DNA of 64,000 nt from Psychrobacter glacincola (GTDB lineage: Bacteria > Pseudomonadota > Gammaproteobacteria > Pseudomonadales > Moraxellaceae): NCBI RefSeq assembly GCF_904846075.1, contig NZ_CAJGZH010000001.1, positions 1,054,001-1,118,000 on the forward strand, written 5' to 3'. The first letter of the stretch is position 1; each line of letters opens with the position of its first letter. Shown one piece after another: positions 9,222 to 19,920 of the stretch. The position numbers were made by a program, and so were the translations under genes. Below the pieces are notes generated by a model. It was given only the letters and a program-made list of their open reading frames with translations. It was not told where the DNA came from and ran no database searches.

Positions 9222-10349
9222 ATGTTGAAGCTGACTTTTTTGGGTACCTCTGCCGGTGTGCCAACCAAGCAGCGTAATGTGACCGCACTGGCGATTGAAT
9301 GCTTGAATCCTTATTTGTCTGGGTCACAGCAAGGCAGTCGTCAACAGAATGCCAATCAAAATAAAAAATCGCGTCCATGGCTACTGATAGATTGCGGTGA
9401 AGGCACGCAGCAGCAGCTATTGCATACCAAGCTTTCTTTGCATCAACTAGTTGCTATCTGTATTACCCATGTGCATGGCGATCATTGTTATGGTCTGCCA
9501 GGACTGTTGGCGAGTGCCGCGATGTCAGGACGCCATGAGCCATTGACCCTTATTGCTCCAAAAGCCATCGCGACATTGCTCGAAGCCATTACCTTAACCA
9601 CGGAATTGTATTTACCCTTTGCTCTTAATTTTATAGCGATTGAAGAGGTACTGTCTGAGCAAAGTGATACAAACAAGGTAAATATTCGCTTAAGCGACCA
9701 ACATCAGCTTGATATCGATATCACGGCGCTGTCACATCGGGTTGCTTCTCATGCATTTGGTATCACGCAGACTATCCATCATCGCATGCTTGATACGGAC
9801 AAACTGCTGGCGCAAGGTATTCCTGCAAGCGCGCTATGGGGTAAATTGCAACAAGGTCACGATGTCATCACTGGAGATGGTCAGCAGTTATGTGCAGTAG
9901 ATTATGTCAATGATGAACTATCACGAACGCGAGTAGTGGTGGCTGGTGATAACGATACGCCAGCGTGTCTCACTGCGGCGTTGGTTGATACGGATTTATT
10001 GGTGCATGAAGCGACGTATACGCATGAGGTATTGACTAAGATTCAAGGCAAAAACCTAGAGTTTGATCCAATGCATAGTAGTGCGCAATGGGTGGCGGGT
10101 TTTGTAGAAAATAGTGGCGTAAATAATCTAATTTTGACTCACTTTAGCGCGCGTTATCAGGGTTTTGATAATCCAAGCAGCAGCACGCCCAACATGGCGC
10201 ATATTCGCTTGGATGCCGAAAGTGTTTACAAAGGTAATCTATGGTTAGCCGCAGATTTTGACCAATATATGGTCGATGGTGCCGTTGATTTAGCAGATAT
10301 TAACGAAAATAACCGCGTACAATATTTGGGTTCTGCACGCGGTCGTTAA
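9222..10349 (+). CDS. rnz: Ribonuclease Z (RNase BN/ElaC)
   Basis: A metallo-beta-lactamase fold endonuclease that trims tRNA 3' trailers. The metal-binding signature THVHGDHCYG (His83, His85, Asp87, His88) is intact. The opening block LTFLGTSAGVPT is typical of the family, as are the later GDNDT (metal Asp), HEATYTHE and LTHFSARY (final metal His). At 375 residues it is longer than E. coli RNase BN (about 305), because of an insert after the first strands (Gln/Asn-rich, about residues 35-50) and other loops. AGAGG lies upstream of the ATG. Confidence 0.93.
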   Translation: MLKLTFLGTSAGVPTKQRNVTALAIECLNPYLSGSQQGSRQQNANQNKKSRPWLLIDCGEGTQQQLLHTKLSLHQLVAICITHVHGDHCYGLPGLLASAAMSGRHEPLTLIAPKAIATLLEAITLTTELYLPFALNFIAIEEVLSEQSDTNKVNIRLSDQHQLDIDITALSHRVASHAFGITQTIHHRMLDTDKLLAQGIPASALWGKLQQGHDVITGDGQQLCAVDYVNDELSRTRVVVAGDNDTPACLTAALVDTDLLVHEATYTHEVLTKIQGKNLEFDPMHSSAQWVAGFVENSGVNNLILTHFSARYQGFDNPSSSTPNMAHIRLDAESVYKGNLWLAADFDQYMVDGAVDLADINENNRVQYLGSARGR

Positions 10350-10387
10350 GCACTGAGCGTCATCATAAAAATAACTTTTAATGAAGC

Positions 10388-11350
10388 TTACGATGGACTG
10401 TCTTCAGCTGCTAATCGTGTCTGTCCTATCCAGTAGCGGCTAAACTGATACGCCACTCGTCCTGAACGTCCACCGCGCTCTGATGCCCAACGTAGCGCTG
10501 CTGCTCTGATGTTATCAGGTAGCATCTTATTTTTTTCTTCATTATTAGTTTCTTTAACGTCATTCGCATTATCTAGATGGCGGTTTGGCGAAAGTGATAA
10601 ATAATGGCGCACGATGTGCAAATAAGTATTTTGATCCATTGGATGAAAGGACAACCAAAGCCCAAAGCGATCAGACAGCGATACCGTCTCATCAATGGTT
10701 TCATAAGGATTGACCTCATCGGTTTGACCATTATAAATATTGACATTGTCTTTCATTAGCTGAGGCAATAGATGACGGCGATTACTGGTCGCATAAACCA
10801 ATAACTTGTCTTGCTCTGAGTCTAGCGAGCCGTCCAATACGCTTTTTAACGTCCGATAACTCTCGTCTTGACCATTAAATGCCAAGTCATCACAGTACAC
10901 CATATAGTGACAACTACACTCGGTCGGCAGTGCATTAATGGCGGCGCGTATCTTATCAAGCACTCGCAGGTCATCACGGGCAATTTCAATAATGCGCAGT
11001 CCTTCGCTATGATAGGCTTGTAGCAATGCCCGGATCAGCGATGATTTGCCAGCACCACGTGTCCCTGTCATCAAGACATGATTGGCAGGATAGCCCTTTA
11101 GAAATTGCCGTGTGTTTTGTACCAGTTTTGCCTTTTGCGTATCGATACCATGCAAATCATCTAAACTTAAAAATAAGTTCACTGCCAATGGCTCCAAATG
11201 TCCATTATGACCACCGACCCAGCGATAGGCCAACTGTGCAGGATCAATCTCGATAGTGGGCGTGACTTTCTCTTGTAAATACTGTCCGAGTAAATCCAAT
11301 AAATGGTCGGGTAGGGCGTAATTCGTAACAGGCTTAGTGGATTGGGGCAT
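10388..11350 (-). CDS. DUF815-family P-loop ATPase
   Basis: An ATP-binding protein of the AAA-like DUF815 family. Walker A is GTRGAGKSS (residues 96-104). The Walker B-like strand is YMVYCDD (Asp154-Asp155). LLVYATSNRRHLLP (sensor 1 region) and DRFGLWLSFHP (Arg finger/sensor 2 area) follow in the usual order. The cellular role of this family is not established. It is transcribed divergently from the kinase-like gene, with only 68 bases between them, so the two may share a regulatory region. Confidence 0.88.
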   Translation of the reverse strand: MPQSTKPVTNYALPDHLLDLLGQYLQEKVTPTIEIDPAQLAYRWVGGHNGHLEPLAVNLFLSLDDLHGIDTQKAKLVQNTRQFLKGYPANHVLMTGTRGAGKSSLIRALLQAYHSEGLRIIEIARDDLRVLDKIRAAINALPTECSCHYMVYCDDLAFNGQDESYRTLKSVLDGSLDSEQDKLLVYATSNRRHLLPQLMKDNVNIYNGQTDEVNPYETIDETVSLSDRFGLWLSFHPMDQNTYLHIVRHYLSLSPNRHLDNANDVKETNNEEKNKMLPDNIRAAALRWASERGGRSGRVAYQFSRYWIGQTRLAAEDSPS

Positions 11351-11418
11351 AATACTCAGTCGCTCATAAAATTAAAATGACGTGTGGCATACTAGCTATA
11401 TAGAGGTATCACTTTACC

Positions 11419-12450
11419 ATGAAAAATAGTGCCAGTAATTCCTCTAATGCAAAAGCGTGTGCAAAACAAGCATTACAAATGCAAGCGCAGCAAATGTTGC
11501 CAACATTGACTGCGTTATTCTCAAGCTTGAATTATAGCGAGATTTCGCATCAGCGCATCAGCCAGCAAAGTAACTATAATGAGAATGACTTTCAAGGCTT
11601 GGCGCGTGCCCAGCATCCACAATTTGGTCGAGTGATGATTAAATGGCAGTTAACGGCTGCTAGCAATCAAAATTTGGCGGGCTTAACCCATGAAATCGGT
11701 GTTCTAAAATCTATCAATAATTTATCAGCCAATCAAAAGAGATTTCAAGACAGTCTTTTTGCTATTGCTCCGCCAATGCTCGCTTATGAAACTCTAAGGG
11801 TAAAGGTATTAGATCAGTTTTCGCAGCTGACGATACTTACCATGCCATATTATCTCAGTGGTAGCTTAGCAACTCAGCTTAATATTCGAAATTACTCTTT
11901 ATTAACCACTCAAAAAAAGCATCATTTTATTGTGCAATCTGCGCACCTTATCGCCACTCTACATAGCGCTGGCTGGCTACACAATGATATTAAGCCTAGC
12001 AATATTTTGCTAGATGATTTTTTACCAAATCATGCGGATGATAGCTGTATCAAGGCTGATTTATTGTTAACCGATTTTGCTTTAGCAGAATGTCTTAACG
12101 CCCCAATTTTGGCAAGTCCTGCTGGTACACCTGCGTATCTTGCCCCTGAACGCTGGCAAAGTCAGAGTAAGAGTAAGAGTCAGAGTGCAACAGTGCAAAG
12201 TGATATCTATGCGTTTGGCATCATGATGGTTGAAATACTAACAGGCAAGCGACCGTTTCAGATAAGTGCTAACAGTAATGACAAATTAAAAGCATGGGCG
12301 ATTCAGCATTGCCAACAGCCTATTCCAACCTTACCGTTAGAATATAGTCACTATCAAGGTATCATTAATAAAGCATTGGCAAAGCGGGTGGAAAGAAGGT
12401 ATCAGAATATGAAGCAGATACTTTTAGATTTAGAAAGTATTGACAGGTAA
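11419..12450 (+). CDS. Ser/Thr protein kinase-like protein (atypical)
   Basis: A Hanks-type kinase fold of 343 residues, without a membrane segment or sensor domain. Visible motifs are the VMIK lysine (Lys75), an alpha-C Glu candidate (Glu92), the catalytic loop LHNDIKPSNILL (Asp190, Lys192, Asn195), TDFALAE where DFG is normal (Asp219), GTPAYLAPERW, and DIYAFGIMMVEILTGKRPF. The HRD Arg is Asn and the DFG Gly is Ala, and no Gly-rich loop is obvious. The essential Lys, Asp and Asn are kept, so catalysis remains possible. Target unknown. AGAGG lies 12 bases before the ATG. Confidence 0.82.
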   Translation: MKNSASNSSNAKACAKQALQMQAQQMLPTLTALFSSLNYSEISHQRISQQSNYNENDFQGLARAQHPQFGRVMIKWQLTAASNQNLAGLTHEIGVLKSINNLSANQKRFQDSLFAIAPPMLAYETLRVKVLDQFSQLTILTMPYYLSGSLATQLNIRNYSLLTTQKKHHFIVQSAHLIATLHSAGWLHNDIKPSNILLDDFLPNHADDSCIKADLLLTDFALAECLNAPILASPAGTPAYLAPERWQSQSKSKSQSATVQSDIYAFGIMMVEILTGKRPFQISANSNDKLKAWAIQHCQQPIPTLPLEYSHYQGIINKALAKRVERRYQNMKQILLDLESIDR

Positions 12451-12516
12451 TGGCTCTACGCAAATAAATCGGAAAATATAAATCCACCACACTCTAAATA
12501 CAAAAAGAACAGACAC

Positions 12517-12540
12517 AAAAAAACCTGCTAAAAAGCAGGC
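12517..12540 (-). terminator. tRNA-Leu terminator
   Basis: CCTGCT/AGCAGG stem with an A-rich loop. On the minus strand the stem is followed by seven T, so it best serves the tRNA. It may also stop the kinase transcript from the other side, though the T-tail there is poor. Confidence 0.8.
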
Positions 12541-12574
12541 TTTGATATTTGGTCTAAGATGTACTATCCGAAAA

Positions 12575-12659
12575 TGGTGGGGCTGGAGAGACTCGAACTC
12601 TCACACCTTGCGGCGCCAGAACCTAAATCTGGTGCGTCTACCAATTCCGCCACAGCCCC
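12575..12659 (-). tRNA. tRNA-Leu (anticodon UAG)
   Basis: An 85-nt cloverleaf read on the minus strand. The acceptor GGGGCTG pairs with CAGCCCC, followed by A and an encoded CCA. The D-arm contains GGTAGACGC. The anticodon stem CCAGA/TCTGG closes a TTTAGGT loop (anticodon TAG, reads CUA). A class II variable arm and a GAGAGTTCGAGTCTCTC T-arm follow. All arms pair correctly. Confidence 0.97.
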
Positions 12660-12748
12660 ATTTTCCGTTACTCTATCATTATTAGCGTTTAAACTCAAAC
12701 ACAATATAGACAGTTAACTGATTCGGTAGTGCGTCTCAGTGGTTGGCT

Positions 12749-12776
12749 ATTATATAGAGTTTGAAACGTTTGGCAA
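12749..12776 (-). promoter_or_regulatory. Likely tRNA-Leu promoter
   Basis: On the minus strand, TTGCCA and TATAAT are separated by 16 bases, about 90 bases upstream of the mature tRNA 5' end. Confidence 0.6.
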
Positions 12777-12874
12777 CCCCTATTTGCAATTATTTTTAAA
12801 TATTTATCATTTATTTTCACTTTGTTTTATAAGTAATTGATATTAATAGCATTCATATTTATGAATTTGCGCCC

Positions 12875-14686
12875 TTAATAACGATTGTTTTGTCCTTCTA
12901 CTGAAGAAATATCTAATTGCTGTAATTTACGTGTCAGGGTATTGCGCCCCCAACCGAGTAAATTGGCAGCAGCGATCTTTTTGCCACCACTATGGTTGAG
13001 CGCTGCCGTCAATAAAACGCGTTCAAACTCAGGGGTTGCCGTCTGCAAGATATCGGTTTCTCCTGTTTGTAGAGATTGCTCAGCCCAAGCAGCCAATGCT
13101 TGTTGCCAACTTGAACTGTGGGAATGAGGGCGTATTTGGTCATTGTGAGTCATAGCTTGTGTAGGCTGACTTTGCTCTTGATATTCTTCTAAATCAGACG
13201 AGATATTTTCAAGTAGCTCTGGTGGCAAATCATCCACCATCACGGTGTCGCCTGTGGCCATTACAGTCAACCAAAGGCAGACATTCTCAAGTTGGCGGAC
13301 ATTGCCACGCCACTCAAAAGCCTGCATGATGTGTAGCGCTGTCGGATGTAACTGTTTCTCTGCACTATTCATCTGTTCAGCAGCGCGCTGCATAAAGTAA
13401 TGGGCTAATGCTGGAATGTCTTCAGGTCGTGTCCGTAATGGCGGCAACGGCAAGCGAATTACATTGAGGCGATAAAACAGATCTTCACGGAATTTGCCTT
13501 GTTTGACCAGTTCTTCTAAGTTTTGATGAGTAGCGGCAATGATGCGTACATTCACTTTGACCGGCTGCTGTCCACCGACGCGAAAAAACTCACCATTGGC
13601 CAGTACTCGTAGCAGCCGAGTTTGGGTGCTATAAGGCATATCACCAATTTCATCTAGAAATAATGTCCCACCATCCGCTTGCTCAAAACGCCCTTGTCGC
13701 GTCGTCGTCGCACCAGTAAACGCCCCTTTTTCGTGACCGAATAATTCAGATTCAATTAAATCATGTGGAATGGCGGCCATATTGAGGGCAATAAAAGGTT
13801 GCTGGTGACGCGGTGAATGCTGGTGCAATGCACTGGCGACCAACTCTTTACCCGTACCTGATTCACCAGTAATCAAGACGGTAATGGGTGAGTGCGCTAA
13901 GCGCCCAATGGCACGAAACACCGTCTGCATCGCTTGTGATTGCCCAATGATGCCGCTCGGATTGTCATTAGCGCTGATGGCAGGTTTAACTTTAATTTTA
14001 GGGCTGGATGTTTTATTGGTTTGGCTGATCAGAGTAGCCTTGCTAGCAAGCTTGGATCTGGTATCAGGTTTTACCTTGATATTTGGTAAAGTATCTGATG
14101 AATTTTTGGTAATGGTCTTCGGAGCAGAGTTTGCTGCCGCCGCTGCCAGCATATCGGGCTGATAATTAATGGCTTTATAAATCGTGACGACTGCATCATC
14201 TAAGTCAAAAGGTTTTGGCAGATATTCAAAAGCACCTGTTTGATAGCTATTAATAGCAGAGGTGAGGTCGGAATGCGCCGTCATAATGACAATGGGCAGC
14301 TTAGGGAAATGCTCATGTACCCAATCACTAAAAGACAAACCATCCATCATGGGCATACGAATATCGGTCAATATCACATCGGGCAACTGAGCGACTGATT
14401 CCTGATGTTGCAAAATATCGTTGAGGCGTGTCCACGCCGCTTGCGCTTGGGTAAAGCTGATAACCGTCAATCCGGCATCTTCAAAAGTATCTGCCAATAC
14501 CAAACGCAGGGCTGCATCGTCATCGATGAGCCATAACGTTGCAGGGTTAGCATCAGGCGCATTATTGACCGTTACTTTTGTAGTTTGATTATCAGACTCT
14601 CGGTTACTAGATTCTTGATTGTCTGATGTTTGGGCAGAGCCTTGATTGTCGCTGTTAGATGTGGCGTTGTCATTATATGCAGTCAT
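12875..14686 (-). CDS. ntrC: Nitrogen regulation response regulator NtrC (sigma-54 activator)
   Basis: A three-domain enhancer-binding protein that activates sigma-54 promoters under nitrogen limitation. The receiver spans about residues 50-170, with the phospho-acceptor Asp108 in [11 protein letters not shown] and the [11 protein letters not shown] block typical of NtrC. After a Lys/Ser-rich linker, the AAA+ domain has Walker A GESGTGK (274-280) and the sigma-54 contact loop GAFTGA (321-326). A C-terminal Fis-type helix-turn-helix ([17 protein letters not shown]) follows. At 603 residues it exceeds the usual ~470, because of a 45-residue Asn/Ser/Gln-rich N-terminus and a long linker. It lies downstream of ntrB on the same strand. 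Confidence 0.93.
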   Translation of the reverse strand: MTAYNDNATSNSDNQGSAQTSDNQESSNRESDNQTTKVTVNNAPDANPATLWLIDDDAALRLVLADTFEDAGLTVISFTQAQAAWTRLNDILQHQESVAQLPDVILTDIRMPMMDGLSFSDWVHEHFPKLPIVIMTAHSDLTSAINSYQTGAFEYLPKPFDLDDAVVTIYKAINYQPDMLAAAAANSAPKTITKNSSDTLPNIKVKPDTRSKLASKATLISQTNKTSSPKIKVKPAISANDNPSGIIGQSQAMQTVFRAIGRLAHSPITVLITGESGTGKELVASALHQHSPRHQQPFIALNMAAIPHDLIESELFGHEKGAFTGATTTRQGRFEQADGGTLFLDEIGDMPYSTQTRLLRVLANGEFFRVGGQQPVKVNVRIIAATHQNLEELVKQGKFREDLFYRLNVIRLPLPPLRTRPEDIPALAHYFMQRAAEQMNSAEKQLHPTALHIMQAFEWRGNVRQLENVCLWLTVMATGDTVMVDDLPPELLENISSDLEEYQEQSQPTQAMTHNDQIRPHSHSSSWQQALAAWAEQSLQTGETDILQTATPEFERVLLTAALNHSGGKKIAAANLLGWGRNTLTRKLQQLDISSVEGQNNRY

Positions 14687-14769
14687 TTATCAGGCCTAAT
14701 AAGCAAGTAATTCAGGGTGATTGTTTCATAAGTTAGGTCATGGTTTCTAAGCCTTGGGTGCTGGCTGTT

Positions 14770-16203
14770 TTAAGCATGGTGCGATGGCTGATTGAAAGGC
14801 AAGTACAGCGTAAAACTGGTGTGTTGATGGTTATGATTATTTTTGACACTGTCGTTAAGGCTTTTTGATAGCTGGGAGCTTACGTCAATCATACCATGGT
14901 GATGACTGATGATATCTTGCACGATAGACAATCCTAGCCCCGTCCCTGCGGCACGGCTGGTCACCATTGGGAAAAATATCTGTCCGATCAATGCAGGATC
15001 AATGCCTGAACCGTTATCGGCAATATTGATTTGTAGCACTTGCTTGTGCTGTTGCCCAGCAATGGTATGTTGAAAGGCAATGCGGGTTTGAATGTGCAGT
15101 GTTGGCTTATAACTGGTGCTGTCGTTATTACTCGTTTGTGAAGTGACAGGTTGTTGCACCTTAGGCTCGGACAACTCTCTTTGCTGCAGCGTTTGCTCAA
15201 ACTCAGTCATCGATTCACAGGCATTATTAATCAGATTTAAAAACACTTGTATCAGCTGATCTTTATCAGCGCATAACTCAGGCAATGACAAGTCATAATC
15301 GCGCTGTAGCGTCACTTGCGGATATTGATTGACGACCAAAGATAAAACATGCTCCAGTGGCTCATGGATATTTAGCGTTTGCCAATTTGGTAATTGATTG
15401 GAGCCAAGGAATTTCCCAATAAGATGGGTTAGACGGTCCGTTTCTGAGATGATGATATCAGTATAATTGCGCAGTTTTTCAGCCGTTTTTTGCAGATGGC
15501 TATTCGGGTTTACCATAGGGTTTGTACCAATAATAGCAGGAGGAGCACTATTAAGAGGCGAGGTGTCACTGAATTTGATGAATTGCCGCTGTAATAATTG
15601 CGCCGCCCCGCGAATACCGGCAAGCGGATTTTTGATTTCATGAGCGACCGAGCGCAGCATATGACGGGCAACATTATATTGTTGCTGCTGGCGTTGTTCC
15701 TCTGATATGCGACTTTGGCGATCCTTACCCCACATCTCAATAATAAAATAAGGTTGCTGCTCATAAATGACAGGGGTCACGCTATAATCAACTGAGAATG
15801 ATAAATTACCATTTAGCGGTGTGCTGATAAGGTGATCATGATCGATAAAGGGTTGTTGATACTGCTTTGCTTGCTGAAATCGTTCTTTCAAAGAGCACGG
15901 TTGTTCATGGATATCTTCACCACTACTTTTATCGACAGTTACATGGTTGTCATGGTTATCACTGTCATGATTGCTATCGGCTGATTTCAATGCTTTGGAT
16001 GCTTTGGATGCTTCTGATGTAAGCAGGGTCAATATAGACTGACCCAGTAAGCGCCCACTACTAATAGCGAGTAGTTGTTCGGCTTGGGCATTTAGCCAAG
16101 TGATCGATAAGTCATCATTGATCCATAAAATAGCGGTGAACAAATGCTGTGACATAAATGCTAAGTCAGGTGTCGGTTTTACGGTTGTCAAAAGGGTTGT
16201 CAT
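14770..16203 (-). CDS. ntrB: Nitrogen regulation sensor kinase NtrB
   Basis: A soluble histidine kinase/phosphatase partner of NtrC, normally controlled by PII. A PAS domain occupies about residues 15-160 (AILWINDDLSITWLNAQAEQ). The phospho-acceptor His188 sits in RSVAHEIKNPLAGIRGAAQLL, the NtrB-type H-box. The ATPase domain follows, with the N-box LINNACES, DNGSGID, and the G2 box GTGLGLSIVQDII. A His/Asp/Asn-rich insert (residues 75-95) interrupts the PAS domain. No membrane segments. There is an 83-base gap to ntrC, so they probably form one operon. It is divergent from rimO. Confidence 0.93.
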   Translation of the reverse strand: MTTLLTTVKPTPDLAFMSQHLFTAILWINDDLSITWLNAQAEQLLAISSGRLLGQSILTLLTSEASKASKALKSADSNHDSDNHDNHVTVDKSSGEDIHEQPCSLKERFQQAKQYQQPFIDHDHLISTPLNGNLSFSVDYSVTPVIYEQQPYFIIEMWGKDRQSRISEEQRQQQQYNVARHMLRSVAHEIKNPLAGIRGAAQLLQRQFIKFSDTSPLNSAPPAIIGTNPMVNPNSHLQKTAEKLRNYTDIIISETDRLTHLIGKFLGSNQLPNWQTLNIHEPLEHVLSLVVNQYPQVTLQRDYDLSLPELCADKDQLIQVFLNLINNACESMTEFEQTLQQRELSEPKVQQPVTSQTSNNDSTSYKPTLHIQTRIAFQHTIAGQQHKQVLQINIADNGSGIDPALIGQIFFPMVTSRAAGTGLGLSIVQDIISHHHGMIDVSSQLSKSLNDSVKNNHNHQHTSFTLYLPFNQPSHHA

Positions 16204-16338
16204 GGCTATTGCCTAGAATAAAAGAAGATGCGATATAATATTTAACCATAAATCAACACTATAGAGCGGCAAAACTGGCGATTTTTGCAAAAAAAACGTA
16301 CAATGCGCACAGCCAATTTATCTCTAGCAAGGTCAGCC

Positions 16339-17943
16339 ATGCCCAACACTTCTACCGAGTCGGTTAATACGACTGTTACTACCTCACCGTCAACTTCTAC
16401 GCCAACAGATTCTATGTTAAAAGACACTGCCACCGTTTTTAATCCTGCCAAACCAAATATAGAACAAGACAATCAGGCAGATGTCAGTCAAGCAAATACT
16501 AACCAACCTTACCATCATAAAGCCAATCACAATCAAAACCGTAGTGTAGCCCAAAGTAGTGATGTAACGACTGCCAATGCGACTGCTACGATGCCAGTTA
16601 GTGCAGCGCCAAAGATTGGATTTGTGTCGCTTGGTTGCCCAAAAGCCTTGGTTGATAGTGAGCGCATTATCACTGAGCTTAGCCGTGATGGTTATCAAGT
16701 GGCGAGCGATTATGAAGGTGCTGATTTAGTGGTCGTGAATACTTGCGGTTTTATTGAGTCAGCAGTACAAGAGTCGCTTGATGCCATCGGCGAAGCGATT
16801 AGCAAAAACGGTAAAGTCATCGTCACAGGTTGCTTGGGTAAAGAAGCAGACAAAATCCGTGAAATGCACCCAGCTGTGCTAGCTGTGACGGGCGCGCATG
16901 CTTATGATGAGGTCATTAAAGCCGTTGCGTTGCATGTGCCCAAGCCTGACCGCAGTCAGGACGCTAGTTATGATCCAAAGATAGATTTGATTAATGAAGC
17001 GGGTATCAAATTGACGCCAAGCCATTATGCTTATCTAAAAATATCAGAAGGTTGCAACCATCGTTGTACTTTCTGTATCATTCCAAGCTTACGTGGAGAC
17101 TTGGTTTCACGTCCGATTGATAGCGTGATGAATGAAGCGCTTGCACTGAAAAATGCTGGCGTGAAAGAATTGCTTATTATTTCGCAAGATACCTCTGCTT
17201 ATGGACTGGATTTGAAATATAAGACCAGTTTTTGGAATGGTATGCCGCTGAAGTCTAAGTTTTATGACTTGTGCCAAGCCTTAAATGACTTAGGCATTTG
17301 GGTGCGCTTGCATTATGTCTATCCATATCCGCATGTCGATAAAGTGGTTGAGCTAATGGGCGAGAAAAAGCTACTGCCTTATCTCGACATTCCGTTTCAA
17401 CATGCCAGCCATCGCATCCTAAAAGCGATGAAACGCCCAGCGCATAGCGAAAACACCTTGGCGCGTATCCATGCATGGCGTGAGATTTGCCCTGATATCG
17501 TCATTCGTTCAACCTTCGTTGTTGGCTTCCCTGGCGAGACAGAAGAAGATTTCCAATGTTTGCTTGATTGGTTAGTAGAAGCTCGACTTGATCGTGTTGG
17601 CGCGTTTACCTATTCAGAAGTCGAAGGCGCAGTGGCTAATGACCTGCCAAATCATGTGCCAGAAGAGATTAAGCAAGAGCGCTATGAGCGTTTGATGACG
17701 CTGCAACAAGACATCTCAGCGCAAAAGCTACAAGAGAAAGTCGGTAAAACCTTGATGGTATTGGTCGACGAAATTGATAGTGAAGAGGGTGTTGCGATTT
17801 GTCGTAGCTATGCCGATGCACCAGAGATTGACGGTCACGTCTACGTTGATGAGATTACTGCTCAAGTTAAAGTCGGACAATTCCTAACGGTTACGATTGA
17901 CGACGCTAGCGAATATGATTTGTTTGCCAGTTACAAAGGCTAA
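16339..17943 (+). CDS. rimO: Ribosomal protein S12 methylthiotransferase RimO
   Basis: A radical-SAM enzyme that methylthiolates Asp89 of ribosomal protein S12. The N-terminal UPF0004 domain ([11 protein letters not shown] onward) has three cluster Cys (100, 136, 165). The radical-SAM motif is [10 protein letters not shown] (Cys239, 243, 246). A C-terminal TRAM domain ends [10 protein letters not shown]. The protein starts with about 90 extra residues rich in Thr, Ser, Asn and Gln, absent from E. coli RimO (441 aa). I chose the ATG at 16339 because AAGG lies a few bases upstream. TTG 16285 and ATG 16303 are also in frame. Confidence 0.95.
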   Translation: MPNTSTESVNTTVTTSPSTSTPTDSMLKDTATVFNPAKPNIEQDNQADVSQANTNQPYHHKANHNQNRSVAQSSDVTTANATATMPVSAAPKIGFVSLGCPKALVDSERIITELSRDGYQVASDYEGADLVVVNTCGFIESAVQESLDAIGEAISKNGKVIVTGCLGKEADKIREMHPAVLAVTGAHAYDEVIKAVALHVPKPDRSQDASYDPKIDLINEAGIKLTPSHYAYLKISEGCNHRCTFCIIPSLRGDLVSRPIDSVMNEALALKNAGVKELLIISQDTSAYGLDLKYKTSFWNGMPLKSKFYDLCQALNDLGIWVRLHYVYPYPHVDKVVELMGEKKLLPYLDIPFQHASHRILKAMKRPAHSENTLARIHAWREICPDIVIRSTFVVGFPGETEEDFQCLLDWLVEARLDRVGAFTYSEVEGAVANDLPNHVPEEIKQERYERLMTLQQDISAQKLQEKVGKTLMVLVDEIDSEEGVAICRSYADAPEIDGHVYVDEITAQVKVGQFLTVTIDDASEYDLFASYKG

Positions 17944-18171
17944 GCAGTCACTGTAGCTGATTAGTCACTACAATATACGAGTGAAAATTGCCCAATCGCG
18001 AGCAGTTTTTGCTACAATTAGCGCAATTTAGCCTTTTTACACGTTTGTCATCAGTTGCGGTATTTCTTATATAGTACCTCGGTGATGACACTTCGAGTAA
18101 ATTCGAAGGCAAACTCTATTTGTGTTTTACCGCTCATTTTAATTATAATTTAATGCCAACAAGGTGACCTC

Positions 18172-18897
18172 ATGTCTGACAAAAACCCGCGTTACTCTCG
18201 TATCTTGCTGAAACTCTCTGGCGAAGCCTTAGCTGGTGGCAAAGAGATGGGAATTGATAGCGAAGTGCTCGATAAGATGAGCTTGTCTATCGCCCATTTG
18301 CGTGGTCTTGGTGTTCAAGTCGGTATCGTGGTCGGCGGCGGTAACTTATATCGCGGCGCGCAGTTGCAACAAGAAGGCTTAGTCGGCCGTGTGACTGGTG
18401 ATCAAATGGGTATGTTAGCAACCGTTATGAACGGTCTGGCGATGCGTGATGCGCTTGAGCGCCGCAATATTAAAACTCGCTTGATGTCAGCCTTGCCAAT
18501 CGGTGAAGTGACCGAAAGCTATAGCAGTCGCAATGCCATTCGCTATCTCAAAAATGGCGAAGTATGTATCTTTGTTGCTGGTACGGGCAATCCTTTCTTT
18601 ACCACTGATACGGCAGCTTGCTTACGTGGTATTGAGATCGAAGCGGGCTTAATTCTAAAAGCCACCAAAGTTGATGGCGTTTATGACAAAGACCCAAGCT
18701 TACATGACGATGCAGTTAAATATGATGGTTTAACTTTTGATGAAGTATTAGAACAAAAACTTGGCGTGATGGATTTAACTGCCATTGCCTTATGCCGTGA
18801 GCACAACGTGCCGCTACAAGTGTTTGATATGACCAAGCCTAATGCGTTATTAAATGTCATTATGGGCGAAAATGAAGGCACACGCGTTTATCACTGA
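18172..18897 (+). CDS. pyrH: Uridylate kinase (UMP kinase)
   Basis: Phosphorylates UMP to UDP, feeding RNA, UDP-sugars and CDP-lipid synthesis. A 241-residue amino-acid-kinase fold: [11 protein letters not shown] (nucleotide loop), [49 protein letters not shown] and [10 protein letters not shown] are all typical PyrH blocks. AAGGTG precedes the ATG. It is followed by frr as in most bacteria, but rpsB-tsf, the usual upstream neighbours, are replaced by rimO here. Confidence 0.97.
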   Translation: MSDKNPRYSRILLKLSGEALAGGKEMGIDSEVLDKMSLSIAHLRGLGVQVGIVVGGGNLYRGAQLQQEGLVGRVTGDQMGMLATVMNGLAMRDALERRNIKTRLMSALPIGEVTESYSSRNAIRYLKNGEVCIFVAGTGNPFFTTDTAACLRGIEIEAGLILKATKVDGVYDKDPSLHDDAVKYDGLTFDEVLEQKLGVMDLTAIALCREHNVPLQVFDMTKPNALLNVIMGENEGTRVYH

Positions 18898-18913
18898 CTT
18901 GCCTGAATACTTT

Positions 18914-18940
18914 AAACGCTCTGAACGCTCTGAACGCTCT
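18914..18940 (+). repeat. Three 9-bp tandem repeats
   Basis: (G/A)AACGCTCT three times in a row, just after the pyrH stop. Probably a slippage product; no function visible. Confidence 0.7.
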
Positions 18941-19077
18941 AAATATTAATACGAGAATACCAGTCATTAAAATTAGACCAGTTGTTAATAACTACCAGCG
19001 CTAATAATTAGTAGTGAACAACCATATATTTACTAACAAATGAATGATTTATCGATAGCGATAAATAAGGATATCTA

Positions 19078-19632
19078 ATGATCAAAGAGATTAAGCAAGA
19101 CGGCGAAGCGCGTATGCAAAAAACACTGGAAGCGCTTGAGAGCACTTTTAGCAAAGTCCGTACAGGGCGCGCACATCCGGGTATGTTGTCAGGCGTGATG
19201 GTTAGCTACTACGGGTCGCCTACACCTTTGAATCAAGTGGCGAGTGTCAACGTTGAAGACTCACGTACGCTCATGGTTCAGCCGTTTGACCGTACCATGG
19301 TACAAGCAATCGACAAGGCCATTCGCGAAGCAGATTTGGGTCTCAACCCAGTGACCGCCGATGTGATTCGTGTGCCAATGCCTGCATTGACAGAAGAAAC
19401 ACGCCGCGACATGCAAAAGCTTGCGCGTGGAGAAGCAGAAAGTAGCCGTGTTTCTATCCGTAATATTCGCCGTGACATGATGAATGACATCAAAGAATTG
19501 GCCAAAGAAAAAGAGATCTCAGAAGACGACGAGCGCCGTGCCAGTGATGACATTCAAAAAATCACTGACAAGTATATCGAAACCATCGATAAACGTTTGA
19601 GCAAAAAAGAAACTGACTTGATGGACGTGTAA
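19078..19632 (+). CDS. frr: Ribosome recycling factor
   Basis: Splits post-termination ribosomes together with EF-G. A 184-residue two-domain protein matching family length (185 in E. coli). The family blocks [22 protein letters not shown] and [14 protein letters not shown] are present, as are [22 protein letters not shown] and the long C-terminal helix. AAGGAT lies upstream of the ATG. Probably transcribed with pyrH, although 180 bases separate them. Confidence 0.97.
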   Translation: MIKEIKQDGEARMQKTLEALESTFSKVRTGRAHPGMLSGVMVSYYGSPTPLNQVASVNVEDSRTLMVQPFDRTMVQAIDKAIREADLGLNPVTADVIRVPMPALTEETRRDMQKLARGEAESSRVSIRNIRRDMMNDIKELAKEKEISEDDERRASDDIQKITDKYIETIDKRLSKKETDLMDV

Positions 19633-19682
19633 AGCACTGGTTTTTCGATCATTTTAGAAAAAATCCGTTATGTCATATCCTT

Positions 19683-19725
19683 ATAATAAGCAGCCAATTT
19701 GTCAGTACTATTGGCTGCTTATTAT
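19683..19725 (+). terminator. Long perfect hairpin after frr
   Basis: A 15-bp perfect inverted repeat (ATAATAAGCAGCCAA and its complement) around a 13-nt loop. The tail is AT-rich but has no T-run, so it may be a terminator or a transcript-stabilising hairpin between frr and uppS. Confidence 0.5.
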
Positions 19726-19920
19726 TGTGTAGATGGTACCGATAATAGCGTCAATGTTATATCAATCGGATACGGTCTGTATTTCATAAGCGCTATCCTG
19801 CAAACTAAATCACGCCCATAGACGGGTTTATGATAAGTTTGTGAATTGTGGTTATGACGCTTTCTAATCGTTATCGCAGCCGTTATTATTATTTTACCTT
19901 AACAATAAGCACTTTCGCCT

